This document shows, one piece after another, positions 1 through 6,600 of a stretch of DNA of 6,736 nucleotides. The position numbers and the translations under genes are program-made. The DNA lies in contig JAGLYB010000071.1 in assembly GCA_023132545.1 (NCBI GenBank), positions 1-6,736 on the forward strand, written 5' to 3'. Under the pieces are notes generated by a model that did no database searches, was not told where the DNA came from, and saw only the letters and a program-made list of their open reading frames with translations. How positions within the stretch are numbered: the stretch's first letter is position 1; each line of letters opens with the position of its first letter. This stretch comes from Candidatus Bipolaricaulota bacterium. Its GTDB lineage: Bacteria; Bipolaricaulota; Bipolaricaulia; UBA7950; UBA9294.

Positions 1-1149
1 GACGTCTTTGGCCTCACCATATCGTCGAGCCAAATCAGCGCTGATGACGGCATGAGGACCATCGACTTCATGGTCCACGGCTTTACCAATATCGTGCAGC
101 AAACCAGCCCGCTTGGCCTTGTTGGCATCAACACCCAATTCTTCTGCCAGCGTCTTGGCAATCCCGCTCACCTCAATGGAATGCGTGAGCTGATTTTGCC
201 CGTAGCTCGTGCGATAGCGCAGCCGTCCAAGCAGGGTCGACAATTCAGGATGAAGATCAATTCCCAGATCGAACGCCGCTTTTCGCCCTTCTTCCTTGAC
301 TCGCTCCGCCAACCGAGCTTGGGCTCGTTGCACTTTCTCCTCAATCTGCGCTGGATGAATGCGTCCATCCTCAATCAGGCGGTTAAGCGCCATACGCGCC
401 ACTTCTCGCCGAAGCGGATGAAAACATGATAGGACAACCATTTCCGGAGTATCGTCTACCAGAAGCTCAACGCCCGTCAACGCCTCGAAGGTCTTGATAT
501 TGCGGCCTTCACGCCCAATGATTCGTCCCTTGAACTCCTCGGAGGGCAGTGCAACCGAACTGACGGTGTTCTCTTCCACGTATTCAGAGGCATAACGCTG
601 CACCGCAGTAGCCAGAACGCGAGCTGCTCGCTGTTCGGCCTCTTCCTTGGCTCGCCGTTCCACTTCCTCGATCTTGCGAGAGAAGAATCGTTGCGATTCG
701 CTCTCAACAATCTTAAGCAGCTGGTCTTGTGCTTCTTTTCGAGTCCATCCGGCAACGCGCTCAAGTTGAGCCTTCCCATTTTCCAACAGGCGTGCTCCCT
801 CTTCCTTGAGCTTGGCGAGAGTTTCTTCATCTTCTCGAAGGGAGTCTTCGATTTTCTCGAGGTAGATCGACTTCTGACCTAATCGGTCTTCTCTGCGCAG
901 GATTCGTTCTTCCGAACGCATGACCTCTTCCTCACGGCGCTTGGCGCGCTCCTCCTGTTCTTCTCGAAGCGCTTGAATCTCCCGGCGACCTTCAAGAAGC
1001 TTCTCATTCTTGATCTGATCGGCTTCTTCCTGCGCAACAGCAAGGATTTCTCCTTCTTTCCGCTTGCGCGGAATAGCGCCCAGCAAGAAACCCATCCCGA
1101 TCGCCGCGAGAAGGCTCATGCCCAAGCCGATATATGTATAAAGATTCAC
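1..1149 (-). CDS. rny: Ribonuclease Y, C-terminus cut by the window edge
   Basis: RNase Y is the membrane-anchored endoribonuclease that starts bulk mRNA decay. The reading frame is open for 383 codons to the window edge; family members are about 510-520 residues, so roughly the last 130 are outside. Visible in order: an N-terminal membrane segment (about residues 4-26) followed by the basic stretch PRKRK; a long charged, Glu/Arg/Lys-rich coiled coil (about 30-195); a KH domain with the hallmark GRIIGREGRN at 208-217 (GxxG loop 212-215) and DDTPE shortly after; and the first part of the HD domain, with SYGQN, H323 and the LLHDIGKA signature (H352, D353). The later metal-binding residues are not in view. 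The start is taken as GTG at 1149, with AAAGGGA about 10 bases upstream. An in-frame GTG at 1158 lies too close to that ribosome site. The gene starts 37 bases after the exporter stop and is probably co-transcribed with it and nusA. Confidence 0.96.
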   Translation of the reverse strand, partial: MNLYTYIGLGMSLLAAIGMGFLLGAIPRKRKEGEILAVAQEEADQIKNEKLLEGRREIQALREEQEERAKRREEEVMRSEERILRREDRLGQKSIYLEKIEDSLREDEETLAKLKEEGARLLENGKAQLERVAGWTRKEAQDQLLKIVESESQRFFSRKIEEVERRAKEEAEQRAARVLATAVQRYASEYVEENTVSSVALPSEEFKGRIIGREGRNIKTFEALTGVELLVDDTPEMVVLSCFHPLRREVARMALNRLIEDGRIHPAQIEEKVQRAQARLAERVKEEGRKAAFDLGIDLHPELSTLLGRLRYRTSYGQNQLTHSIEVSGIAKTLAEELGVDANKAKRAGLLHDIGKAVDHEVDGPHAVISADLARRYGEAKDV

Positions 1150-1186
1150 GTTCGTCACGTCCCTTTGTTCCGCTCCACTTGCTGCA

Positions 1187-4054
1187 TTATACCCGCTTCC
1201 CGCCCTCAACCTTGAGTGCCGCCGGTAAGAACAGAAGACTGAATAGAAGAGCAAAGCCGATTCCGAGTAAGGCCGATGCACCCAGCATCCGCAATCCCGG
1301 CGTACGCGCAACCATCAGGCTACCGAACACAAGCATCGTGGTCAGAGACGTTACGATCACTGAGATAGCGGTCGTTCCCACGCCACGCTCAATGGCACCC
1401 TCTCGTCGTAGGCTGTTCTCCTCCATCGTCCGATGGATAATGTGGATGCCGTTATCTACACCGATTCCTATTAATAACGGTGAAATCGTGATGCTGAGGA
1501 AGTTGAAATCCATTCCCATCAATCTCATCCCTCCCAACATCCAAATGTATCCCAGTACCAGCGGTGCTGCCGCCAATAGAGCTCGCATCCATCCTCGCAA
1601 GCTCCCCCACACGATGACAATGATGACAAAGAGCGCGATCCCTGTAGACAGATAGAAGTCGCGCTTCATGTAGCCTTCGAGTTGCTGCACCACGAGAGGC
1701 ATACCAAAATAGTCGTCGGAGAACGAAGCCGCAAAAAGATTAAACCTCTCCATGTTGTCTTCGTCGAAAATCGTGCGGCTTACTCTAGCTTGAATGACAA
1801 AGCGCCCGTCCGAGGTCAGAAACCTGGCGCGAAGCACTTCAGGATAGGAAAGCAGCACTTCACGAAGAAGATCCTCTACAGGAGGGAGGTCCCGCACCTG
1901 ATTGAGGTTGGAGTTCAGAGCAGCCAGCGCCGCGCGCAACGCTTCCAAATTCAATGAGACCGCTGCTACATCTGTCTGCCCAATCCATTCTTGGACATCG
2001 CGCAATTGCCGCATGATTTGGTTCCCTTGGATCCCCAAACCAACTTCGCCATTCGCAGATGCTGCGAATTGAAGAAGCGAGAACTGAGCCAGTACAGTAC
2101 GAATTTGAGCCAGTGTATCCGCCTGTCCGTCAAGGCTGGCTCCAAGAATGTCGAGCTGTTCAATATATGCACTGATGTCGAGGGTATTCAGCATCTGTTG
2201 CTGCTCGGTCAGGTTGACCGGCAGATAATCCAACGCGGATTCTACCCCCTCCACGATGGGAGGCAATCCGAATTCTGCCCATTGCTGATCATAGTCAGTC
2301 AACCTTTCAACAACGGTTCGGAGCTCTTCCCCTGTCGATGCATAGAACGTGAAAACACTTCCCACACCCGTAGCGCTGTTCGCGAAGTTCTCCTGCAAAA
2401 TCTCGGCCACTTCTTGGGATTCGACCCTTGGAATCAGATCCGTGCTTGAGAACTCAAAGGACGTTTGTGCTGCTTGAAACGTAACGAAGAACGTGAGAAT
2501 GAGGATGATGACAAACACTGCGCGAGCGCGCCCGGTAATGAGCTGGAAGAATCCAGACATGCGCGGTGCGAAACTGACGATTCCTTCTTTCCTTCGGATT
2601 TTGAACAAGTAGTGCGACAACGTAATCAGCGCCGGAAGCAAGAACACCGTCGCCAAGAAAGCCACCACAACACCAACGCTGGTAATGGCTCCCATTTCAA
2701 AGAGGGCACGTGATCGTGATGTCAACAGGCCAACAAACACCAATGACGTAGTGATTGCAGCGAATAATGAAGCTTTGCCCTTGCTGAGAATCGCCGTATG
2801 CAGCGCTCGATTCAGCGAGCGCCCCTTGCCTCGCTCCTCAGCATATCGCGAGATGATATGGATGGAGTAATCAATCCCCAATCCGAGCACCAAAGCCGGG
2901 AGGAACGTCGTCACCAGGTTGAAACCTCCGACAGCAAACTTCGCCCATGCCATCGTTAAGACAACGCTCACCAGTAGCGGGATGACGGCGATGATGCTGT
3001 AGAAGAAAGACCCAAATGCCAGAATAAAAATGACGAAAACACCGATCGAAGAGATGATGGTTGCACGTAACATGTCCTTGTTCACAGCTCTTGTAGTTGC
3101 GGTGTTGAACGAATAGGTGCCGGTTTGCCTCACGCGAATGCCAAGCGATTCAGCGCCCGACGCCTCGATGCTGTCCTGCACGAGAGTAGTGACTAACGTG
3201 GAGTATTCAACGCCCCTTTGTGACGGAAAGCGGGGTTGAACGACCATGAACAGCAGCAAGTGATCGTCAGATATGATGGGCTGCGGGGTGCGAAGAGCGT
3301 CTGTTGAGTCGGGCATAAAGATACCGCTCAAATCGTTGACAGCACTGGTCACCGCAGGCAAGCTACCCAAACCGGCAAATGTCTGCAGCACCCCGTCATT
3401 GAGGGAGATGATGAGATCTAGCTGCTCTTCGAGCGGGTTATCCCCCAGCATGCTATTCCCCAACGAAAGCTGCCCGGACAACAGCGCCTGATTGAATTGA
3501 TCGGAAATTAGGGCATAGATCTGATCCAAACTGCCAATGCTCGCATATTCGGAGCCCAGCATATCTTTGGTGAATAAACCGAAGGACCCGCCGCCAATGG
3601 CGGAGCGAGCCAGATCAACACTGTCCTCGATGCGTCTTAGCTGCTCCTCATTGAGATGAAATAGCTGGACATATTGGTCCGGGATATCGGGCGAGATTTG
3701 CCGGACGTAAATGATCTCGGTGAATTCTTCTTCTCCTCGTAAGATAATCGCGAGGTCTTCTGCTCCCCGCATAAGGCGAGCATCACGCTCTTCATCAGAA
3801 GCGGGAATCTCTCCGATCAGCTCAAAAAGCACACCGACTGCATCACCTGAGTATTTCTCGTTCTCTCGGTACTCATCGATGAGGGGATCGTTGCGAGGCA
3901 ACAGATCAAGAAAGGCTCCACGGAAAGGTGTATCGAGGGCATAGTAGATGCCACATCCGGTTGCCAGCAACCATACGATGACAACCCACCAAGCGCGGTA
4001 CCGGCCAATGCGGAAGACGCCTTCAAGCAGTCGCTCAATCGGTGATTTCATCAT
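1187..4054 (-). CDS. RND superfamily (MMPL/HpnN-like) membrane exporter
   Basis: A large inner-membrane transporter of the RND superfamily, the branch (COG1033/MMPL) that includes lipid and hopanoid exporters; substrate unknown. It has the classic duplicated architecture. Residue numbers here count from the TTG at 4057. TM1 is about 22-41, a first extracytoplasmic loop about 43-330, and five more membrane segments about 332-480. A second half repeats this: TM7 about 511-530, loop about 531-800, and five segments about 801-948. Each half carries the TM4-type motif with a central Asp, GLGIDYSIH (D396) and GIGVDNGIH (D868), expected in proton-driven transport. The second loop holds a long Gln/Leu/Ala-rich helical stretch (about 615-735). 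The start could be TTG 4057, ATG 4054 or ATG 4051; ATG 4054 is chosen because ATG is preferred. No clear ribosome site is seen, so translation may be coupled to nusA, whose stop is 16 bases upstream. No outer-membrane or adaptor partner is in the window. Family is certain; substrate is not. Confidence 0.93.
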   Translation of the reverse strand: MMKSPIERLLEGVFRIGRYRAWWVVIVWLLATGCGIYYALDTPFRGAFLDLLPRNDPLIDEYRENEKYSGDAVGVLFELIGEIPASDEERDARLMRGAEDLAIILRGEEEFTEIIYVRQISPDIPDQYVQLFHLNEEQLRRIEDSVDLARSAIGGGSFGLFTKDMLGSEYASIGSLDQIYALISDQFNQALLSGQLSLGNSMLGDNPLEEQLDLIISLNDGVLQTFAGLGSLPAVTSAVNDLSGIFMPDSTDALRTPQPIISDDHLLLFMVVQPRFPSQRGVEYSTLVTTLVQDSIEASGAESLGIRVRQTGTYSFNTATTRAVNKDMLRATIISSIGVFVIFILAFGSFFYSIIAVIPLLVSVVLTMAWAKFAVGGFNLVTTFLPALVLGLGIDYSIHIISRYAEERGKGRSLNRALHTAILSKGKASLFAAITTSLVFVGLLTSRSRALFEMGAITSVGVVVAFLATVFLLPALITLSHYLFKIRRKEGIVSFAPRMSGFFQLITGRARAVFVIILILTFFVTFQAAQTSFEFSSTDLIPRVESQEVAEILQENFANSATGVGSVFTFYASTGEELRTVVERLTDYDQQWAEFGLPPIVEGVESALDYLPVNLTEQQQMLNTLDISAYIEQLDILGASLDGQADTLAQIRTVLAQFSLLQFAASANGEVGLGIQGNQIMRQLRDVQEWIGQTDVAAVSLNLEALRAALAALNSNLNQVRDLPPVEDLLREVLLSYPEVLRARFLTSDGRFVIQARVSRTIFDEDNMERFNLFAASFSDDYFGMPLVVQQLEGYMKRDFYLSTGIALFVIIVIVWGSLRGWMRALLAAAPLVLGYIWMLGGMRLMGMDFNFLSITISPLLIGIGVDNGIHIIHRTMEENSLRREGAIERGVGTTAISVIVTSLTTMLVFGSLMVARTPGLRMLGASALLGIGFALLFSLLFLPAALKVEGGKRV

Positions 4055-4065
4055 CAAGAATGATG
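4052..4065 (-). promoter_or_regulatory. Small hairpin over the exporter start codon
   Basis: On the minus-strand RNA, CAUCA and UGAUG form a 5-bp stem around the loop UUCU, and the chosen AUG of the exporter lies in the 3' arm. No good Shine-Dalgarno precedes it. The nusA stop codon is 16 bases upstream, so a ribosome finishing nusA would melt the stem. This fits translational coupling, but a 5-bp stem is weak evidence. Confidence 0.3.
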
Positions 4066-4070
4066 CCCGT

Positions 4071-5006
4071 TCACGCTTCCTCTTCTTCCGGGCTGGAAAC
4101 CTTCACATCGTATCCGACCAGTTTGGCGGACAGTCTCACATTCTGGCCGCCCTTTCCAATCGCCAGAGAAAGCTCGTCATTGGGAACGATAACCTTTGCA
4201 GATCTGGATTCCTCATCCAGCTCCACCGAAATCACGGATGCCGGCTCCAACCCGTTCTTCAGGAGCTGCACCGTATCTTCACTCCAGCGAATGAGGTCAA
4301 TCTTCTCGCCGGACAATTCTCGCGTAACAACGCGGACACGAGATCCACCGGCACCGACACACGTACCGATCGGATCGACATTCCGATCGAGTGATTCAAC
4401 GGCAACTTTGCTGCGGCGGCCGGCTTCTCGAGCAATCTTACGAACGATCAGAATGCCTTCCTCGATTTCAGGGACTTCCAATCTCAGAAGCTGTTCGACG
4501 AATTGCGGTGCCGCTCGCGACAGAAGTATTCGCGGATCGCCTTGGGTCTCTTCGACCGAAACCAAGAAGCTGCGCAGACGCTGTCCGGCATGATATCGCT
4601 CACCGGGAATACGCTCGGCCTCCGGAAGAATGGCCTCTGCTTCACCCAAATTGACCCAAACATCCTTGCCTTCGAATCGGTGAATTGAACCACTGATGAT
4701 CTCGCCAACGCGATTCACATACAGGTTGTAGATGATTTCTCTTCGACGCTGAATGATCTCTTGACGGATGGTCTCTTCGGCCTTCTTGGTCGCAATACGT
4801 CCGAATTTGGCAAGTTCAATGCGATCGCCGTTGATATGGATGTCCCCAGAATGGGTATCGATTACTACTTCAACGTCCTCTTGTTCACCATGTTCTTCCT
4901 CATAAGCAACTGCGAGGCCTTTTCGAATAGCGTCGTAGAGATCCTCTCGCGGGATCCCTTTCTCTTTCGCCATTTCTTCGAGTGCTTCGATAAACTCAAT
5001 GTTCAT
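4071..5006 (-). CDS. nusA: Transcription elongation/termination factor NusA, short form
   Basis: NusA binds RNA polymerase near the RNA exit channel, enhances pausing, and assists intrinsic termination and antitermination. The protein is 311 residues. Visible in order: an N-terminal RNAP-binding domain (about 1-97) ending in FGRIA (68-72) and the following helix; an S1 domain (about 98-163, VGEIISGSI onward); KH1 (about 165-245, PEIEEG, REAGRRSKVAV, DPIGTCVGAGGSR); and KH2 (about 246-305, LSLAIGKGGQNVRLSAKL). It ends right after KH2 in an acidic tail (EEEEA), with no C-terminal acidic repeats. The N-terminal domain is about 34 residues shorter than in B. subtilis NusA, missing the stretch between the GDI strand (54-56) and FGRIA. 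The KH1 loop reads GAGG where GPKG or GMRG is usual. The start ATG has GGAG (5012-5015) 5 bases upstream. No rimP precedes it and no infB follows. A strong promoter and a 143-base leader lie upstream; the exporter and rny follow. Confidence 0.97.
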   Translation of the reverse strand: MNIEFIEALEEMAKEKGIPREDLYDAIRKGLAVAYEEEHGEQEDVEVVIDTHSGDIHINGDRIELAKFGRIATKKAEETIRQEIIQRRREIIYNLYVNRVGEIISGSIHRFEGKDVWVNLGEAEAILPEAERIPGERYHAGQRLRSFLVSVEETQGDPRILLSRAAPQFVEQLLRLEVPEIEEGILIVRKIAREAGRRSKVAVESLDRNVDPIGTCVGAGGSRVRVVTRELSGEKIDLIRWSEDTVQLLKNGLEPASVISVELDEESRSAKVIVPNDELSLAIGKGGQNVRLSAKLVGYDVKVSSPEEEEA

Positions 5007-5023
5007 CTTCGCTCCATCCCCAG

Positions 5024-5054
5024 ACTTCCTCTCTCCTCATCGCATGAGAGAAGT
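5024..5054 (-). other. Purine-rich inverted repeats in the nusA leader
   Basis: Just upstream of the nusA ribosome site the leader RNA contains ACUUCUCUC (5054-5046), which can pair with GAGAGGAAGU (5033-5024) with one bulged base. It also contains CUCUCAU (5050-5044), which can instead pair with AUGAGGAG (5040-5033) around a GCG loop. The two pairings share bases, so they are mutually exclusive. They end about 9 bases before the GGAG site. This could be a simple structural element or chance pairing in a repetitive CU/GA-rich stretch. Confidence 0.25.
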
Positions 5055-5093
5055 CAAGATCTTTGCAACAGGTTTCCGTTTCCCATACCCTAT

Positions 5094-5123
5094 AGAAAAT
5101 TGTGTCGCCATCGATGGCGACAC
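5094..5123 (-). terminator. nusA: Terminator-like hairpin (possible attenuator) in the nusA leader
   Basis: In the nusA-sense RNA, GUGUCGCCA pairs perfectly with UGGCGACAC (9 bp, GC-rich) around a UCGA tetraloop, followed by AAUUUUCU. That is a hairpin with a short U-tract displaced by two A residues and interrupted by C. It lies about 26 bases after the predicted start site and about 95 bases before the nusA ATG. Imperfect U-tracts of this kind are typical of weak intrinsic terminators that need NusA. On the plus strand no U-run follows the stem, so termination would favour the nusA direction. The structure is plain in the sequence; its function as an attenuator is inferred. Confidence 0.5.
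5102..5123. repeat. Perfect 22-bp palindrome in the divergent region
   Basis: The half-site GTGTCGCCATC is followed directly by its exact reverse complement, centred between 5112 and 5113. Besides its RNA hairpin reading, it could be an operator for a dimeric regulator. It ends 8 bases before the -35 of the promoter toward the pseudouridine synthase gene and begins about 26 bases into the nusA transcript, so a bound protein could affect both genes. No second copy was seen in the window. Confidence 0.6.
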
Positions 5124-5130
5124 CTCGTCT

Positions 5131-5159
5131 TTCCCATTCGACCGCGAGTTACGTATTAT
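5131..5159 (+). promoter_or_regulatory. Predicted sigma70 promoter toward the pseudouridine synthase gene
   Basis: The -35 hexamer TTCCCA (5131-5136, 4 of 6 to consensus) is separated by 17 bases from the -10 hexamer TATTAT (5154-5159, 5 of 6). The expected start is near A5166, giving a leader of about 38 bases before the ATG at 5204. The -10 overlaps the opposite-strand nusA -10 by five bases. Confidence 0.45.
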
Positions 5160-5183
5160 ACGACGATTCCCAACATCTGACAA
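5155..5183 (-). promoter_or_regulatory. Predicted strong sigma70 promoter for nusA and downstream genes
   Basis: Read on the minus strand, TTGTCA (5183-5178, 5 of 6 to consensus), a 17-base spacer, and a perfect TATAAT (5160-5155). Transcription should begin near A5149, leaving a leader of about 143 bases before nusA. It is the best promoter match I found in the window and lies in the only sizeable gap upstream of the nusA-exporter-rny run. Confidence 0.8.
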
Positions 5184-5203
5184 ACCGAAAACGGGAGTAA
5201 CTG

Positions 5204-6094
5204 ATGATCGAATTAATGATTGAAGCTGATTCCGAGCATGTCGGTCGCCGCATCGATCAGGTCCTTGCAAACGCCTTCCCCGAGCTATCGCGAACCGAGA
5301 TCCAGCAGGAGATCCGTGCCGGCAAGGTAGCCATTTCCGGAGAGAGCATTGGTCGACCTTCCCATCGAGTTCGAGTGGGAGATCGCATCCAGTGGGAAAT
5401 CCCGGACAAACTGATCCTGACCCCAAATCCCATCCCCTTGACCATCCTATATGAAGATCCGAGTCTTGTCGTCATCGATAAGTCTTCGGGCGTGGTCGTT
5501 CATCCGGGAGCAGGAACAACAGAAACGACGCTCGTTGAGGGATTGCTGGTTGATCGGAATCTACCCGTATCCGATGACCCAGCTCGCCCCGGAGTCGTGC
5601 ACCGCCTGGACAGGGAGACGAGTGGCGTCATCGTCGTTGCGAAAACACTGAATGCTCTCGAATCCCTGAAACGTCAGTTTTCGGATCGCGCCACCAAGAA
5701 GCACTACATCGCCGTGGTTGACGGACTATTCGAGGAAACGGAAGGTCTGATCGACGCTCCCATTGGGCGCAATCCAGCCATGCCGCAACGCATGAGCATC
5801 CAAGCCAATGGACGCCCGGCACAGAGCGAGTTCAACGTGCTTTCGGAATTGGAAGGATCAAGCTTATTGTGGGTTCGTCCCCGGACCGGAAGAACGCATC
5901 AAATTCGTGTTCATCTCCGCTACACCGGTCACTCCGTGCTGGGAGATGAGAAATATGGGGGCAAAGAGGCTGATCGACTCATGCTGCATGCCTGGCGATT
6001 GATTATTCGACATCCGATCCATGGAGAGCAAATGGAGTTTCGTGCTCCGATTCCGGAGTGCTTTCCGGGCTTTCACTACGAGACGTTGGATTGA
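5204..6094 (+). CDS. rluD: Large-subunit-type pseudouridine synthase, RluA/RluD family
   Basis: Converts specific uridines in RNA, most likely in 23S rRNA, to pseudouridine. The 296-residue protein shows an N-terminal S4 RNA-binding domain (about 12-62, RRIDQVLANAFPELSRTEIQ then the VRVGD turn). The catalytic domain follows, with HRLDRETSG at 133-141; D136 is the expected catalytic aspartate. Also present are KKHYIA (165-170) and RTGRTHQIRVHL (227-238), both family hallmarks. Length fits the RluA/RluD group, slightly shorter than E. coli RluD (326). Start: ATG with GGGAG (5193-5197) 6 bases upstream. The S4 domain favours RluC/RluD over RluA, but the exact target uridines cannot be read from sequence. 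It is divergent from nusA, and its 3' end overlaps the pgsA-like gene by 19 bases. No terminator follows its stop. Confidence 0.93.
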   Translation: MIELMIEADSEHVGRRIDQVLANAFPELSRTEIQQEIRAGKVAISGESIGRPSHRVRVGDRIQWEIPDKLILTPNPIPLTILYEDPSLVVIDKSSGVVVHPGAGTTETTLVEGLLVDRNLPVSDDPARPGVVHRLDRETSGVIVVAKTLNALESLKRQFSDRATKKHYIAVVDGLFEETEGLIDAPIGRNPAMPQRMSIQANGRPAQSEFNVLSELEGSSLLWVRPRTGRTHQIRVHLRYTGHSVLGDEKYGGKEADRLMLHAWRLIIRHPIHGEQMEFRAPIPECFPGFHYETLD

Positions 6095-6600
6095 ATGCGC
6101 AATGCCCCGCGCAGGTAGTCAAAGCACCCAATGTAGGTAAGAACGATGGCCCCGTAGAGCACGTAGAGAATCACGTTCCGGTCCGGCCAGCGTGCAATAA
6201 GGAACGACAACGCGATGAATGATGCAAACGACGCTACTTTCCCAATGATTCGCGCCGACTGTACCGCACGCTTCCATCCGAATCGCAAGACGATGGCACC
6301 AAGGCCCAGCGCCACTTGTGGAATGAGAAACAGAACAAAGGCCAACGTCGGAAGCTCGCCGATCACGTATAACGAGCAGAACAAGGACACGTAGAGCGCC
6401 TTGTCCGCTGCCGGATCGAGCACCTTGCCCCATGTCGTGATCTCGTTACGTGCCCGAGCCACCATCCCGTCCAGCACATCGCTGGCACATGCAATTCCAA
6501 ACAGAATCAAGGCTATCGTTCGATAGCCCATCAGCAGACACGTCACAGTCGGTGCAATGAGTACTACGCGAGCAATCGTGATCTTGTTGGCTAAAGACAT
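6076..6600 (-). CDS. pgsA: CDP-alcohol phosphatidyltransferase, probably PgsA
   Basis: An integral membrane enzyme that transfers a phosphatidyl group from CDP-diacylglycerol to an alcohol. The closest guess is glycerol-3-phosphate, giving phosphatidylglycerol phosphate. The 174-residue protein carries the complete family signature at 41-66: D41, D44-G45, A48-R49, eight residues, G58, D62 and D66 (DVLDGMVAR then GKVLDPAADK). These acidic residues bind the metals. Several hydrophobic segments fill the rest (about 10-40, 68-105, 118-136, 141-160). The ATG at 6600 is chosen because MSLANKITIARV matches the usual family N-terminus. The frame stays open to 6708, but that extension (Arg-rich, 36 residues) looks non-coding. 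No convincing ribosome site is seen. The amphipathic NKITIAR start and GKVLDP motif favour PgsA, but another CDP-alcohol transferase such as a cardiolipin synthase cannot be excluded. Confidence 0.85.
   Translation of the reverse strand: MSLANKITIARVVLIAPTVTCLLMGYRTIALILFGIACASDVLDGMVARARNEITTWGKVLDPAADKALYVSLFCSLYVIGELPTLAFVLFLIPQVALGLGAIVLRFGWKRAVQSARIIGKVASFASFIALSFLIARWPDRNVILYVLYGAIVLTYIGCFDYLRGALRIQSNVS

Noticed and set aside
1150..1158. Alternative GTG start for rny at 1158
   Set aside because: The ribosome-site-like AAAGGGA ends one base before it, which is too close; the GTG at 1149 has normal spacing.
1134..1655. Plus-strand open frame of 173 codons
   Set aside because: It lies opposite the C-terminal half of the exporter and the rny start, is Pro/Arg/Ser-rich, and has no motif.
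4071..4100. NusA truncated at the C-terminus by a frameshift
   Set aside because: KH2 is complete and the protein ends in an acidic tail; NusA proteins without C-terminal repeats are normal in many phyla.
4042..4593. Plus-strand open frame of 183 codons
   Set aside because: It lies opposite nusA, is Ser/Arg/Thr-rich with no recognisable domain, and nusA has clear family motifs in the other strand.
5037..5426. Minus-strand open frame of 129 codons spanning the divergent gap
   Set aside because: It crosses the nusA promoter and palindrome and lies opposite the pseudouridine synthase start; its composition is not protein-like.
6042..6061. Hairpin (CTCCG, ATTC loop, CGGAG, extended by wobble pairs) past the pgsA stop on the minus strand
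   Set aside because: It is inside the pseudouridine synthase coding region and no U-run follows, so it is not a convincing terminator.
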